In this document: piece after piece, positions 1 through 7,378 of the stretch
Layout of the letters: every line of letters starts with the position of its first letter
Numbering within the stretch: position 1 is the stretch's first letter
Source: Streptomyces sp. NBC_00078
GTDB taxonomy: Bacteria; Actinomycetota; Actinomycetes; Streptomycetales; Streptomycetaceae
Reading direction: 5' to 3'
NCBI RefSeq assembly: GCF_026343335.1
Contig: NZ_JAPELX010000001.1
Location: forward strand, 4,712,001-4,776,000
DNA length: 64,000 bases
Notes under the pieces: generated by a model
Database searches by the model: none
Seen by the model: only the letters and a program-made list of their open reading frames with translations
What the model was told of the DNA's origin: nothing
Translations under genes and position numbers: made by a program

Positions 1-968
1 GGAGCGTCCTCGCCGTCGGCGGCCGCGGGCTCGTCCACGGGGGTGGCTGCGGGCTCCGGAGCGGAAACCGTGTCGTCCGCCGACGCGGCCACCGGCTCGG
101 GCTGCGGTTCGGGCGTCGCCTCGGGGACAGGCTGGGGCTGCGGTTCGGGTGTCACCTCGGGGACAGGCTCGGGCTCTGCGTCCGGCTCGACCTGGGCGAC
201 CGGCTCGGGCTCTGCTTCCACCACGGGCTCGGGGGCGGACTCCGCCACCGGGTCCGGTTCTGCCGCGGGCTCCGGCGCCTCGGCGGCTACCGGCTCGGGC
301 TCTGCCACGACCGGCTCGGGGTCCGGCTCGACCTCCGCCTCCGCGACCGGCTCCTGCGCCGCCGGCTCGGAAGCCACTTCCGCGACCGGCTCGACCTCGG
401 CCTCCGCGACCGGCTCCTGCGCCGCCGGCTCGGGGTCCGGCTCGACCTCCGCCTCCGCGACCGGCTCCTGCGCCGCCGGCTCGGAAGCCACCTCCGCGAC
501 CGGCTCGGTCTCAGGGGTGGGCTCCGGCGTCGGCTCCGGCGCCGACTCTTCCGCGACCGTGGCCGCCGCCTCCGGCTCCTCAGCCGTCGGCTCGGTCACC
601 GCCACCGGCTCGGGGGCGACCTCGGTCACCGGCGTCGGCTCTTCCGCCACCGTCGGCTCAGCCGTCACCGGGTCCACCGGCGTCGCCGGCTTCGGAACAG
701 TCAACTTGTCGAATGCCGCCGAGACCAGCTCGTGCTCGTCCTCCGTGGACTCCGTGGACTCCGGGGATTCCGTGGACGCGGCGGACTCCGTCGTCGACGA
801 GCGCGGCTCCGGGACCTGGGCGGATGGCGCCGGCTGCGGTTCGGGTGACGGTGAGGGGACCGTCGGTTCCGGAGACTGCGAAGGGGTGAGCTCCGCACCC
901 TCTGCTTCGGTGGCACGCCCGCTGCGTGACCTGCCGAATGCATTCCGCAGGAGAGTGAGAATGCCCAT
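1..968 (-). CDS. Acidic Pro/Glu/Ala/Val-repeat protein, N-terminal part (3' end outside window)
   Basis: The minus strand reads open from an ATG at 968 to the window edge, giving about 322 residues. The first 20 residues (beginning MGILTLLRNAFGRSR) are basic and amphipathic. A spacer rich in Ser, Glu and Pro follows, and from about residue 75 there is a long degenerate array of units such as EPVAEAEVEPDPEPAAQ. No catalytic domain is visible in this part. From memory, Streptomyces proteins with this N-terminus and an acidic PEVA linker carry a C-terminal von Willebrand A or TerF-like domain, but that end is not in the window, so the function is inferred only. The ribosome site before the ATG is weak. 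The repeat is hexapeptide-like and nearly perfect between about 300 and 500, so copy number may vary between strains. The opposite strand is also open here but encodes only Gly/Ser/Ala low complexity, the expected shadow of a Pro/Glu array. Confidence 0.6.
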   Translation of the reverse strand, partial: MGILTLLRNAFGRSRSGRATEAEGAELTPSQSPEPTVPSPSPEPQPAPSAQVPEPRSSTTESAASTESPESTESTEDEHELVSAAFDKLTVPKPATPVDPVTAEPTVAEEPTPVTEVAPEPVAVTEPTAEEPEAAATVAEESAPEPTPEPTPETEPVAEVASEPAAQEPVAEAEVEPDPEPAAQEPVAEAEVEPVAEVASEPAAQEPVAEAEVEPDPEPVVAEPEPVAAEAPEPAAEPDPVAESAPEPVVEAEPEPVAQVEPDAEPEPVPEVTPEPQPQPVPEATPEPQPEPVAASADDTVSAPEPAATPVDEPAAADGEDA

Positions 969-1256
969 GTGCGCAACCCTTCGGGTGAGTTGGTGCCCGT
1001 CAATCCCTGGCCAGGACGGACACGTAAGGTTAGCGGGCCAAGACGGCGATCTTGGGGAGGGTCGGTGTAGCACAGACCTTTCCCCAGCGGGGCTGGTCGA
1101 GCGCAACACAATGCATGGGCCCCGTACGGCACTTGAGCCGCACGGGCACGCCGCGTCACGAACCCGCTACGCGCCGGTCCCGCTGAGACCCCGTTCTTCT
1201 GGTGCGCGGTCGACGTCCGTCCCCTCCCGCTCCGTCTCCCTCTGTGAACCAGCGCT

Positions 1257-2099
1257 TCACAGGCGGCTCAGTGCGTTGTCCACCTCGTAGATCGTGGGGC
1301 GATCCTCTGGAGCGTGACTGAGCATTGCGTCGACCAGCTCACCCAGCTTGCCGGGCGCTTTCACGGGCCGGCGCCTGCCGTTCGCCACGGCTTCCCGCTG
1401 GACGGGGCGCGGGGCGTCGTCCGGGTACTCGACGGCTCGCCAGCCGGTGGCGGAGATGAGCAGGGAGGCGCCGAGCGCGTAGATGTCGGCTTCCGGTGTC
1501 GGCTCGGCTGCCCCGGTGGCGAGCACGCTGCGGGCGATCTCTGGTGCTTCGTAGTGGACGAGGCAGCCGCGGAACGGGAAGTCGTATCCCTCGGGCACGT
1601 GTCCGCCCTGGGCAAGGGCGAGGTCGATGAGGTGCGTCCGTTCCGGCCCGATGATGAAGTGGGCGGGTTGTACGTCACCGTGCGCCCAGCCCTTGGCGTG
1701 GAGTTCGGCCAGCGCCTCGACACAACCCAGCGCCACGCTGAAATGCGGTTCGACGGGCGAGTCTCGCCTGCGGCAGGGCTCCCACAGCTGGTACAGGTCT
1801 GGCCCTTCATGCCACGGCTGGAAGTTCCAGGTTCCGCGCTTCCATTCGCCGTACGCGAGGTCGACCAGGCCGAGGCGAAGCAGCACGGCTCCTTCCCGTG
1901 CGGGGGCGAGGGCGGTCCAGGACTGGGCGGGCCAGTCGGGCGCGGCCTCGATCGGATAACCGAGCTTCACGGCGTAGTGGCCCCGATGGCTCTGCACCTC
2001 CCAGACCATGGAGCCCCGGCGGTTGAGGACCAGGCGCTGGGCCGTGGGCATGAGCGCGTCGAGCACCACGATCGGCAGTTCAGGGGGTGACCCGGACAA
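1257..2099 (-). CDS. Atypical protein kinase-like protein (HGD catalytic loop)
   Basis: About 280 residues with a complete protein kinase fold by motif. A Lys in HYAVKLGYP matches the VAIK lysine, REGAVLLRL supplies a helix-C Glu, HGDVQPAH replaces HRDxKPxN, LIDLALAQ replaces DFG, YEAPEIARS matches APE, and EADIYALGASLL matches the helix-F segment. The catalytic Asp and metal-binding Asp remain, but the Asn of the catalytic loop is His, so the enzyme resembles small-molecule or RiPP-type kinases more than classical Ser/Thr kinases. There is no transmembrane segment. I prefer a TTG start at 2099, because GGAG lies 8 bases upstream; an in-frame GTG at 2135 lacks such a site. It lies 70 bases downstream of the frameshifted GRDP-like gene on the same strand and may share its transcript. 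A truncated, very similar copy lies at 40840-41156. Substrate unknown. Confidence 0.7.
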   Translation of the reverse strand: MSGSPPELPIVVLDALMPTAQRLVLNRRGSMVWEVQSHRGHYAVKLGYPIEAAPDWPAQSWTALAPAREGAVLLRLGLVDLAYGEWKRGTWNFQPWHEGPDLYQLWEPCRRRDSPVEPHFSVALGCVEALAELHAKGWAHGDVQPAHFIIGPERTHLIDLALAQGGHVPEGYDFPFRGCLVHYEAPEIARSVLATGAAEPTPEADIYALGASLLISATGWRAVEYPDDAPRPVQREAVANGRRRPVKAPGKLGELVDAMLSHAPEDRPTIYEVDNALSRL

Positions 2100-2169
2100 C
2101 GTCTGTTCTCCTTCCAGGCGAACGCGGCCGACCACGAGTCGAGGCCGGCCGCGTCGCTGCTGTCGTGTG

Positions 2170-2612
2170 CTACGCCTGACCGTACGGACGGCCGCAGTCC
2201 GAGTCGCACTGCGCGAGGTTCGTGCCGTCCACGGTCCACAGGTCGTCGAAGACCATGAACCCGGCCGCCTTCATGGCGCGTGCCGCAGTGATGACCTTCA
2301 GCAGGTCGCGGGGCCCGCCGCCCGGCTTCGATTGTGGTGCAGGAAGCGGCCCGCGTACCGCTCGCACAGCCTCGCGTACTCCCTCGTGTGCAGGATCAGC
2401 GCGTGCAGGCCGAGGTCCACGTCGTCCGACGGGACCATGGGGACGGTGGCCGTGGCCGCGGTGACCAGGAAGGCGACCGCCTGATCCGCGATGCGCTCGG
2501 CACGCTGGGACGACTGCCCGTTGTGGACGACCACGAAGTGGGTGAGGCTCTGGAAGAGCTCCTCACCAGCCACCGCGCGACCAGTCTTCTGATCGTTCGC
2601 CGTTGCCGTCAT
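2170..2612 (-). pseudogene. Frameshifted GRDP-like (glycine-rich domain-containing protein-like) gene
   Basis: Translation from the ATG at 2612, seven bases after AAGGAG, gives a protein beginning MTATANDQKT. It contains the conserved stretch DLGLHALILHTREYARLCE followed by AGRFLHHN, typical of small actinobacterial proteins related to plant GRDP proteins. Straight after HHN the frame turns into nonsense and stops, while the next frame continues with KPGGGPRDLL, the segment AAGFMVFDDLWTVDG and a Cys-containing tail CDSDCGRPYGQA ending at 2170. Restoring one base near 2329-2331 (AATCG to AATCCG) joins both halves into one protein of about 147 residues. It is therefore either a recent one-base deletion or a sequencing error. 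It sits between the atypical kinase and two tiny ORFs, all on the minus strand. Biochemical function unknown; the His/Cys content could suggest metal binding, which is speculation. Confidence 0.65.
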
Positions 2613-2710
2613 GCGAGTACTCCTTGTGTGTGGCGGTGTGTGGGTTGGATGGCCGGCCCCGAACGGGGAAGGGGGAGCCGGGGAGTTGGCACCCGTCCGG
2701 GGCGGCCCGT

Positions 2711-2809
2711 CTACTGGCCCATGGCGAGAGCCATGCCGATCACCAGGCCGCACGAGCCGCTGATCGCGACGATGAACAGGACTCCTGCGTACCGGCCGAT
2801 GACGCGCAT
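2711..2809 (-). CDS. Single-span small membrane protein (32 aa)
   Basis: A 32-residue ORF starting MRVIGRYAG, with one hydrophobic helix from about residue 8 to 29 (VLFIVAISGSCGLVIGMAL). Its ATG overlaps the stop codon of the preceding ORF in a TGATG junction, a classical translational-coupling arrangement, which is the main reason to believe that it is expressed. The only Cys lies in the middle of the helix. It precedes the GRDP-like gene by about 100 bases on the same strand. No recognised family; it could be a membrane-localised partner or toxin-like peptide, but nothing in the sequence decides this. Confidence 0.5.
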   Translation of the reverse strand: MRVIGRYAGVLFIVAISGSCGLVIGMALAMGQ

Positions 2810-3051
2810 CACAGCCCATCCCGGCTGTTGCCGTTCCTGATAGCCAGGCGGGCGCTCAGTTCCTCCCGCGCAGTCAGCGCCACCACGTTGTCCGGCATGG
2901 CATCCCATTCCGTGCCGCCGCCGATCGGCCTTATCCGCACACGACCGCCGACTTCACCCATGACGACGCCGATCCGGTTTCGGGCGCTGTCCTTCGCCAG
3001 TTCACCGATGCCTGGTCTGGTCTGCTGGTTGCTCGCCATGGAAGGGAGCAT
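2809..3051 (-). CDS. Small conserved-type hypothetical protein, 80 aa
   Basis: The product has the pattern RPGIGELAKDSARNRIGVVMGEV, then a basic beta-rich middle (RVRIRPIGGGTEWD), then DAMPDNVVALT and a charged C-terminus. This resembles a group of short Streptomyces proteins that look like small SH3/Tudor-type barrels encoded beside XRE regulators; that comparison is from memory. Two starts are possible, ATG 3051 or ATG 3039, neither with a strong ribosome site. The gene is divergent from the XRE-TPR regulator at 3164, and the 19-bp palindrome at 3087-3105 lies between them, so it is likely controlled by that regulator. Its stop overlaps the start of the 32-residue membrane ORF, so the two are probably co-translated. 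Confidence 0.6.
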   Translation of the reverse strand: MLPSMASNQQTRPGIGELAKDSARNRIGVVMGEVGGRVRIRPIGGGTEWDAMPDNVVALTAREELSARLAIRNGNSRDGL

Positions 3052-3086
3052 CGCGATCCAGGGACCCCTGCCAAAAGGTCAGACTG

Positions 3087-3105
3087 ATTACCCAACTTGG
3101 GTAAT
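3087..3105. promoter_or_regulatory. Perfect 19-bp palindrome, probable operator of the XRE-TPR regulator
   Basis: The site reads ATTACCCAACTTGGGTAAT: two perfect 9-bp inverted arms around one central C. It is AT-rich for this genome and lies in the divergent intergenic region, 36 bases from the start at 3051 and 59 bases before the start at 3164. That position fits an autoregulatory operator covering one or both promoters. Binding is inferred, not shown. Confidence 0.6.
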
Positions 3106-3163
3106 ATCGCGGCGAGTAGAGAATCAGCGACGTTGCGTAGCCATCGCAGTGGGGGGCCACCCA

Positions 3164-4504
3164 ATGCCCGACGCAGACCGGCCGCAGGAGCTGCCTGCCA
3201 GGCTGCTCACCGATCCCGAGATGATCAATGCCTGCCGGGTGCGGGACTTCGTCAAGGTCTTCCGGCTGGTGAAGGCCAAGGCAGGCATCTACCCGTCGAT
3301 GATCGCCAGGCGTTGTGAGCTGACCCCCAGCCGTGTCGGCGAAGTAATCGCAGGGCAACGCCAGTTGCAGCACATGGACGTCATCGAGCGCATCGCGGAC
3401 GGATTGCGCATCCCAGGACACATGCTTGGGCTTGCCCGTCGAGCGTGGGAGACACCTCAAGCCCTCGTGGTCACCGAGCGAGAGGCTCCCCACGCACCGC
3501 AGCCCGAGCAGCAGACTCCCGCGTCCTTACCTGGCCCTGATGTGGACAACATCTTGGCGTTGGCCACGCGAACGAGCTTGAACGCAGCCACACTTGAGGC
3601 CTTTCGTTCTTCCATCGAGGACTACTGGCGACGGGACGACCAGCACGGCGGCGAGGCTCTGAGGCCGGCCATCGTCGGCCAGCTCCGGCATGTCGTCGGT
3701 CTCTTGAAGGAGAACCGACCGCCGTCCATCCAGAACGGCCTGTACGGAATCGCAGCTGAGCTGGCTCGCCTCACCGGCTGGACCTACTTCGACGCCCGCC
3801 AGTACAACCAGGCCCGCGCGTACTTCACCGAGGCCCTGCAACTGGCCAAGGAGATTGACGACCGCCAGTTCATGGCCAACGTCCTTGCCTGTATGAGCTT
3901 GCAGGGCACGTATCAGGACAAGCCCGCGGACTCTCTGGCCTTCGTGACTGCCGCCCAGGACCAGGCCCGCTCGGCTGTCGACACCACCCCACGGGTCCTG
4001 TCCATGCTGTCGATACGGGAAGCCTTCGCTCACGCCACGCTCGGCAACCGGGACTCCACTCACCAGGCGATCGAGGAGGCGCACCGCCATTTCGAGCGGA
4101 TTCGGGTGAGCGATCCTGACCCGTCCTGGGTGACGTACTTCGACGAGACGAAGCTGATCGTGGACACGGGGATCGCTCACGGCCGACTGGGCGAAGCGGC
4201 CACCGCCGAACCCCTGATCGCGGACGCGTTGCGGCGCGAGGCCCGCACCAACCAGCGCGGCCGGGCATTTCACTCGTTCTGGCTTGCCCGTACGCAGCTG
4301 GATCAGGGCAAGCTTGACCAGGCGTGCGACACCGCCACGCAGGCACTGGAACCGGCGTCGGCAGTGGCCTCCGAGCGTGTGTCCGGCCATCTCAGGGAGT
4401 TCTACGACCAGTTGGCCCCGCACAGGCAGGAGCCCGTAGCCCTGGCCTTCGAGGCTCGGCTACGGGCACTCCTCCCGCCGGTCAGCGGATCGCTTCGTCC
4501 ATGA
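3164..4504 (+). CDS. XRE-family HTH regulator with C-terminal TPR-like repeats
   Basis: A 446-residue protein. Residues about 15-90 form a helix-turn-helix (AGIYPSMIARRCELTPSRVG, then EVIAGQRQLQHMDVIERIADG), close in layout to the Streptomyces XRE group. A linker follows, and from about residue 165 there is an all-helical region with TPR-like pairs (for example YFDARQYNQARAYFTEALQL and RGRAFHSFWLARTQLDQGKL). Such TPR regions usually bind a peptide or partner protein. The ATG at 3164 is chosen because GGGGGG lies seven bases upstream; an in-frame GTG at 3149 has no ribosome site. Codon 122 is TTA (3527-3529), so translation is expected to depend on the bldA tRNA and be developmentally timed. 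The 3' end overlaps the convergent NUDIX gene by 23 bases. It probably binds the palindrome at 3087-3105. Confidence 0.8.
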   Translation: MPDADRPQELPARLLTDPEMINACRVRDFVKVFRLVKAKAGIYPSMIARRCELTPSRVGEVIAGQRQLQHMDVIERIADGLRIPGHMLGLARRAWETPQALVVTEREAPHAPQPEQQTPASLPGPDVDNILALATRTSLNAATLEAFRSSIEDYWRRDDQHGGEALRPAIVGQLRHVVGLLKENRPPSIQNGLYGIAAELARLTGWTYFDARQYNQARAYFTEALQLAKEIDDRQFMANVLACMSLQGTYQDKPADSLAFVTAAQDQARSAVDTTPRVLSMLSIREAFAHATLGNRDSTHQAIEEAHRHFERIRVSDPDPSWVTYFDETKLIVDTGIAHGRLGEAATAEPLIADALRREARTNQRGRAFHSFWLARTQLDQGKLDQACDTATQALEPASAVASERVSGHLREFYDQLAPHRQEPVALAFEARLRALLPPVSGSLRP

Positions 4505-5015
4505 GCAGGTAGAGCAGGCCGACGAGCGAGCCGCTGCTGACGACCTCCCGGCGGTCGATCATGCCTCGCACCTCGCTGAGGGGGATCCACTCGATGCGGT
4601 CGGACTCGTTCTTCTCCGTGGGCGGACCGGCGTAGGTCGCGCCGTCGATGCGGAAGACGTGATGCTGAGAGTCGGTGATCCCGTTGGCCGGCTCGGCGTA
4701 GATCAGGGGTTTGATGGGGCCAGGGCGCCAACCCGTCTCCTCCAGGACTTCACGGGCCGCCGCCTCCTCCGGGGTCTCGCCCTCCTCGACCAGGCCCATG
4801 GGCAACTCCCAGGCCCACGAGTCGGTGATGAAGCGGTGCCGCCACATCATCAGGACCTCTTGACGGTCGTTGACCACGGCGGCCACGGCCAAGTGCCGGA
4901 GGCGCACGACGTGGTACTCCCACCTGCGCCCGTCAGGCTGCTGGACGTCGACCAGACATAGATTCACCCACTTGTTGGTGTAGATCTGTCGCTCACCGTG
5001 GGTCTTCCATTCCAT
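4482..5015 (-). CDS. NUDIX hydrolase (ADP-ribose pyrophosphatase-like)
   Basis: About 177 residues carrying a full Nudix box, beginning GLVEEGETPEEAAAREVL and continuing EETGW, which fits GX5EX7REUXEEXGU. The layout (N-terminal strand region with a YHVVRL segment, central box, C-terminal helix) is that of the ADP-ribose or nucleoside-diphosphate-sugar pyrophosphatase branch; the exact substrate cannot be read. The ATG at 5015 is chosen because GAGGGG lies eight bases upstream; a TTG at 5033 is the alternative. The 3' ends of this gene and of the XRE gene overlap by 23 bases, so antisense interference between them is possible. It is a different subfamily from the NUDIX fragment at 41256-41519. 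Confidence 0.8.
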   Translation of the reverse strand: MEWKTHGERQIYTNKWVNLCLVDVQQPDGRRWEYHVVRLRHLAVAAVVNDRQEVLMMWRHRFITDSWAWELPMGLVEEGETPEEAAAREVLEETGWRPGPIKPLIYAEPANGITDSQHHVFRIDGATYAGPPTEKNESDRIEWIPLSEVRGMIDRREVVSSGSLVGLLYLLMDEAIR

Positions 5016-5179
5016 ACCTGCGGCCCCTCTCAATGGGTCTCCAGGATCTCAGACCGACGGAGCGACGGACACGGGTTGGGTCATTTCACGTCAGCCTGAC
5101 GAGATGGCCCTACCGTACTCCTCCGAATGACGGCAATCGAATGACGGCAACGACGGCACACGGAGACCGGCCATCACAG

Positions 5180-5298
5180 CGTCAGCGATCAGGTTGGACG
5201 AAGGCGGAGCCCCGGCCCAACAAGCTGCCCGATCCTGCTCGGAAGAGGGTGGTGCTGGGTCGATTACGCTTCTTCTGGAACGCAAAGGCCCTCAAGGC
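5180..5298 (+). repeat. Left copy of a degenerate tRNA-like repeat flanking the Ser/Thr kinase gene
   Basis: This stretch aligns by eye with 6728-6868: both begin CGTCAGCGAT, share GCGG(A/G)GCCC, GCCCGATCCT and a GGTCGATT or GTCGCCGATTCGAA element, and end with AAAGGCCCTCAAGGC or AAAAGCCTTTAAGGCC. The right copy looks like the 3' half of a tRNA; this left copy is more worn. It lies just upstream of the kinase start at 5312. Confidence 0.4.
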
Positions 5299-5311
5299 AA
5301 GGGGAGTTCGC

Positions 5312-6650
5312 GTGGACGGCACCATTCTCGTAGATCGGTACCGGCTGGTGAGGCCACTTGGCGAGGGCGGTATGGGCCAGGTGTGGGAAGCGCACGATCA
5401 GAGACCGGGACGCTCAGTTGCGGTCAAGCTGATCTCAGCACTCGCTGGCGAGGGGCAGCCGGGCGGACGAGGCACGCGCTCGTTTCTTGCAGGAGGCGCA
5501 GTTCACTGCGGCCCTTCAGCACGACAACATCGTCACTGTCCACGACCTCGGCGAGGCCACGACAGCGAACGGCACAACGCCGTTCCTTGTGATGGAGCTG
5601 CTGCGTGGCCGGGGACTGGATGTGATCCTCGGCGGTGGCCCCGTCGATCTTGCCGACGCCGCCCGGTGGGGGCTTCAGATGTGCGCTGCGCTCGGCGAGG
5701 CGCACGACTCGGGGATCTTGCACCGTGACGTCAAGCCCGCCAACATCATCGTCACCGTCACCGGAGCAGTGAAGGTGGTCGACTTCGGTATCGCGAAGGC
5801 GGCCGACCCCGCCATGACAAGCGGGCTGACGCAGACGGGGTTCATCGTGGGCACCCCGCAGTACATGGCGCCCGAGCAGGCCCAGGACGGCCCGGAAAAG
5901 CGCAGCGACCTGTACGCGCTCGGCTGCGTGCTGTTCGAGATGATCACCGGGTACTTGCCCTTCAAGGCTTCCAACCCAGCGGGCTACCTGGCTGCCCACC
6001 TAAGGGACACTCCTCCCGCCCCCAGCTCCGTTGCGGTCGGCATCCCGGCCGCCTGGGACAAGGTGGTTCTTACGCTTCTGCAGAAGGACCCTGGGGACCG
6101 GTACGCGTCGGCAGCGGATCTTGCTGAGCGGCTGCGCGAGCTCGCTGCCGATCCAGGCCCAGGGGGGCCCGGCGGTGGAACACAGCCATTCCTCCCCGAA
6201 CCGAACGACGGTGGCGCACCGTCATTCACACCCCAGACGGCGACCGCAGCGATAGCCCTGGCGTTGTTGTGCCTTCCAGGGCTTCTGTTCATGATCTTCA
6301 AAATCCCCGAATTCATCCGCATGCCCGGTTCGCCGACTGGGGTGCTGTGGACGAATCTGGTGGTGGGCGTACTGGTGATGGCCATGCTTGTCACGGGTGC
6401 GTGGCTACTGTCTCAGCGCAAAATGGCCGGACGCCGGATGATCGCGATAACCGGCGCCCTGGGGGCCCTACAGGGTATGAGTGCAAGTGCACAAGCCCTA
6501 CTGACTGGGATGCAACTGACGATGGACTCGCCCGACGCAATTCTCTTCTTCTTAGTCGCCCCGCTGACGGCCGCTGTGGCGGTTGCCGCAACGGTCATGG
6601 CCATGCTTCCGTCCACCAGCCAGTGGTGCCTTCGCCGAAGCCAGGAATGA
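5312..6650 (+). pseudogene. Ser/Thr protein kinase with C-terminal membrane region, +1 frameshift
   Basis: A GTG at 5312, five bases after GGGGAG, opens a kinase: DGTILVDRYRLVRPLGEGGMG (Gly loop), QVWEAHD, SVAVKLI (Lys). After LAGEG the frame breaks; the next frame continues ARFLQEAQFTAALQHDNIV, LHRDVKPANI (catalytic loop), DFGIAK, GTPQYMAPEQ and RSDLYALGCVLFEMITGYLP, so all catalytic residues exist across two frames. Removing one G from the GGGG run at 5452-5455 restores a single protein of about 446 residues. After the kinase domain (to about residue 280) come a Gly/Pro linker and about four hydrophobic segments, a polytopic membrane tail instead of PASTA repeats. A TTA codon lies at 6552-6554. 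The gene sits between two tRNA-like repeats, suggesting arrival in an element. A homopolymer sequencing error is a real alternative to inactivation. Confidence 0.7.
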
Positions 6651-6727
6651 ACGGAACAGCCGCCGGGGAACGGAACTGACGGCAGTCCTCGCGGCAATGA
6701 CGGCTCATAGAGGCTGTTGAACACAAC

Positions 6728-6868
6728 CGTCAGCGATTAGTCCGGATAAGGGCGGGGCCCTCTCATAACACGCCGCCCGATCCTACGGATCAGAAGGTCG
6801 CCGATTCGAATCATGCGATCAAGACCGTCGATCGGTATGCGGACAGCGTCTGAAAAGCCTTTAAGGCC
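6728..6868 (+). repeat. Right tRNA-like repeat (candidate decayed attachment site)
   Basis: It contains CTACGGATCAGAAGGT followed by a GATTCGAATC T-arm-like segment, the arrangement of a tRNA anticodon loop, variable region and T-loop; the CTACGGA loop is as in tRNA-Arg(ACG). The acceptor end and the 5' half do not fold into a proper cloverleaf, so I do not call a functional tRNA. Genomic islands often leave 3' tRNA copies like this. Its partner lies at 5180-5298, and the truncated GH97 gene begins at its right end. Confidence 0.4.
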
Positions 6869-7228
6869 ACCGACGCCACCGCCGCGATATCCGCCATCGA
6901 CCTGCCCACCGTGATCGACTACCCCACGGCCAACGGCGTCGGTGTCTTCCTCTACGTCAACCGGATCGCCGCGACGGACCCGGACACCCTGTTCGCTCTC
7001 TACAGGAGCTGGGGCGTGGCCGGCATCAAACTGGGCTTCATCAACGACGGCACCCAGGCCATGACCAACCAGATCATCGCCTGGGCCAAGACCGCCGCCA
7101 CGTACGAGTTGCTGATCGACATGCAGCCCACCGTCGTCAGCACCCGGACGGTCACCTCCGCCGACACCCTCACTGTGGCCATGACGAGCGCGGGCGGACA
7201 GGCGGTGATCCGCACGCCGGCGAGCTGA
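6853..7228 (+). pseudogene. Internally deleted GH97-type glycoside hydrolase remnant
   Basis: An open stretch starts after a TGA at about 6850; a GTG at 6911 is the first plausible start. It encodes NGVGVFLYVNRIA, SWGVAGIKLGFINDGTQAM and YELLIDMQ, the core barrel strands of the GH97 alpha-glucosidase/alpha-galactosidase family, where the next residues normally carry the catalytic region. Instead the reading frame jumps within a few codons to VVSTRTVTSADTLTVAM, the typical C-terminal beta domain of the same family. About 200 residues expected between them are missing, as is the whole N-terminus. It is therefore a remnant of about 105 residues of a protein usually over 600 long. It abuts the tRNA-like repeat, consistent with a deletion during element turnover. 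Confidence 0.65.
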
Positions 7229-7378
7229 CCGGCGTGGCGCTGGGGAAGCTGAGAACCCTTGGGCGATTCGGGGGCTGCCCTGCGCACTTCTGGGTCATCG
7301 GCGACTCGGCCAACTGCCACCTGTTCTCCGAGAAAGACAACGGGCACGGATGTCCTCGCCTGCGGCGACGTTGCCGGT

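Noticed and set aside
43..1290. Plus-strand open frame of 415 Gly/Ser/Ala/Thr residues
   Set aside because: It is the reverse complement of the Pro/Glu/Ala/Val repeat gene on the minus strand, which has a sensible N-terminus; the plus frame has no domain or signal.
2603..3163. N-terminal extension of the XRE regulator frame
   Set aside because: It crosses the divergent promoter and palindrome and shows no conserved pattern; the ATG at 3164 has a ribosome site.
6760..6820. Functional tRNA gene
   Set aside because: Only a 3'-half-like segment is present; the acceptor and D arms do not pair.
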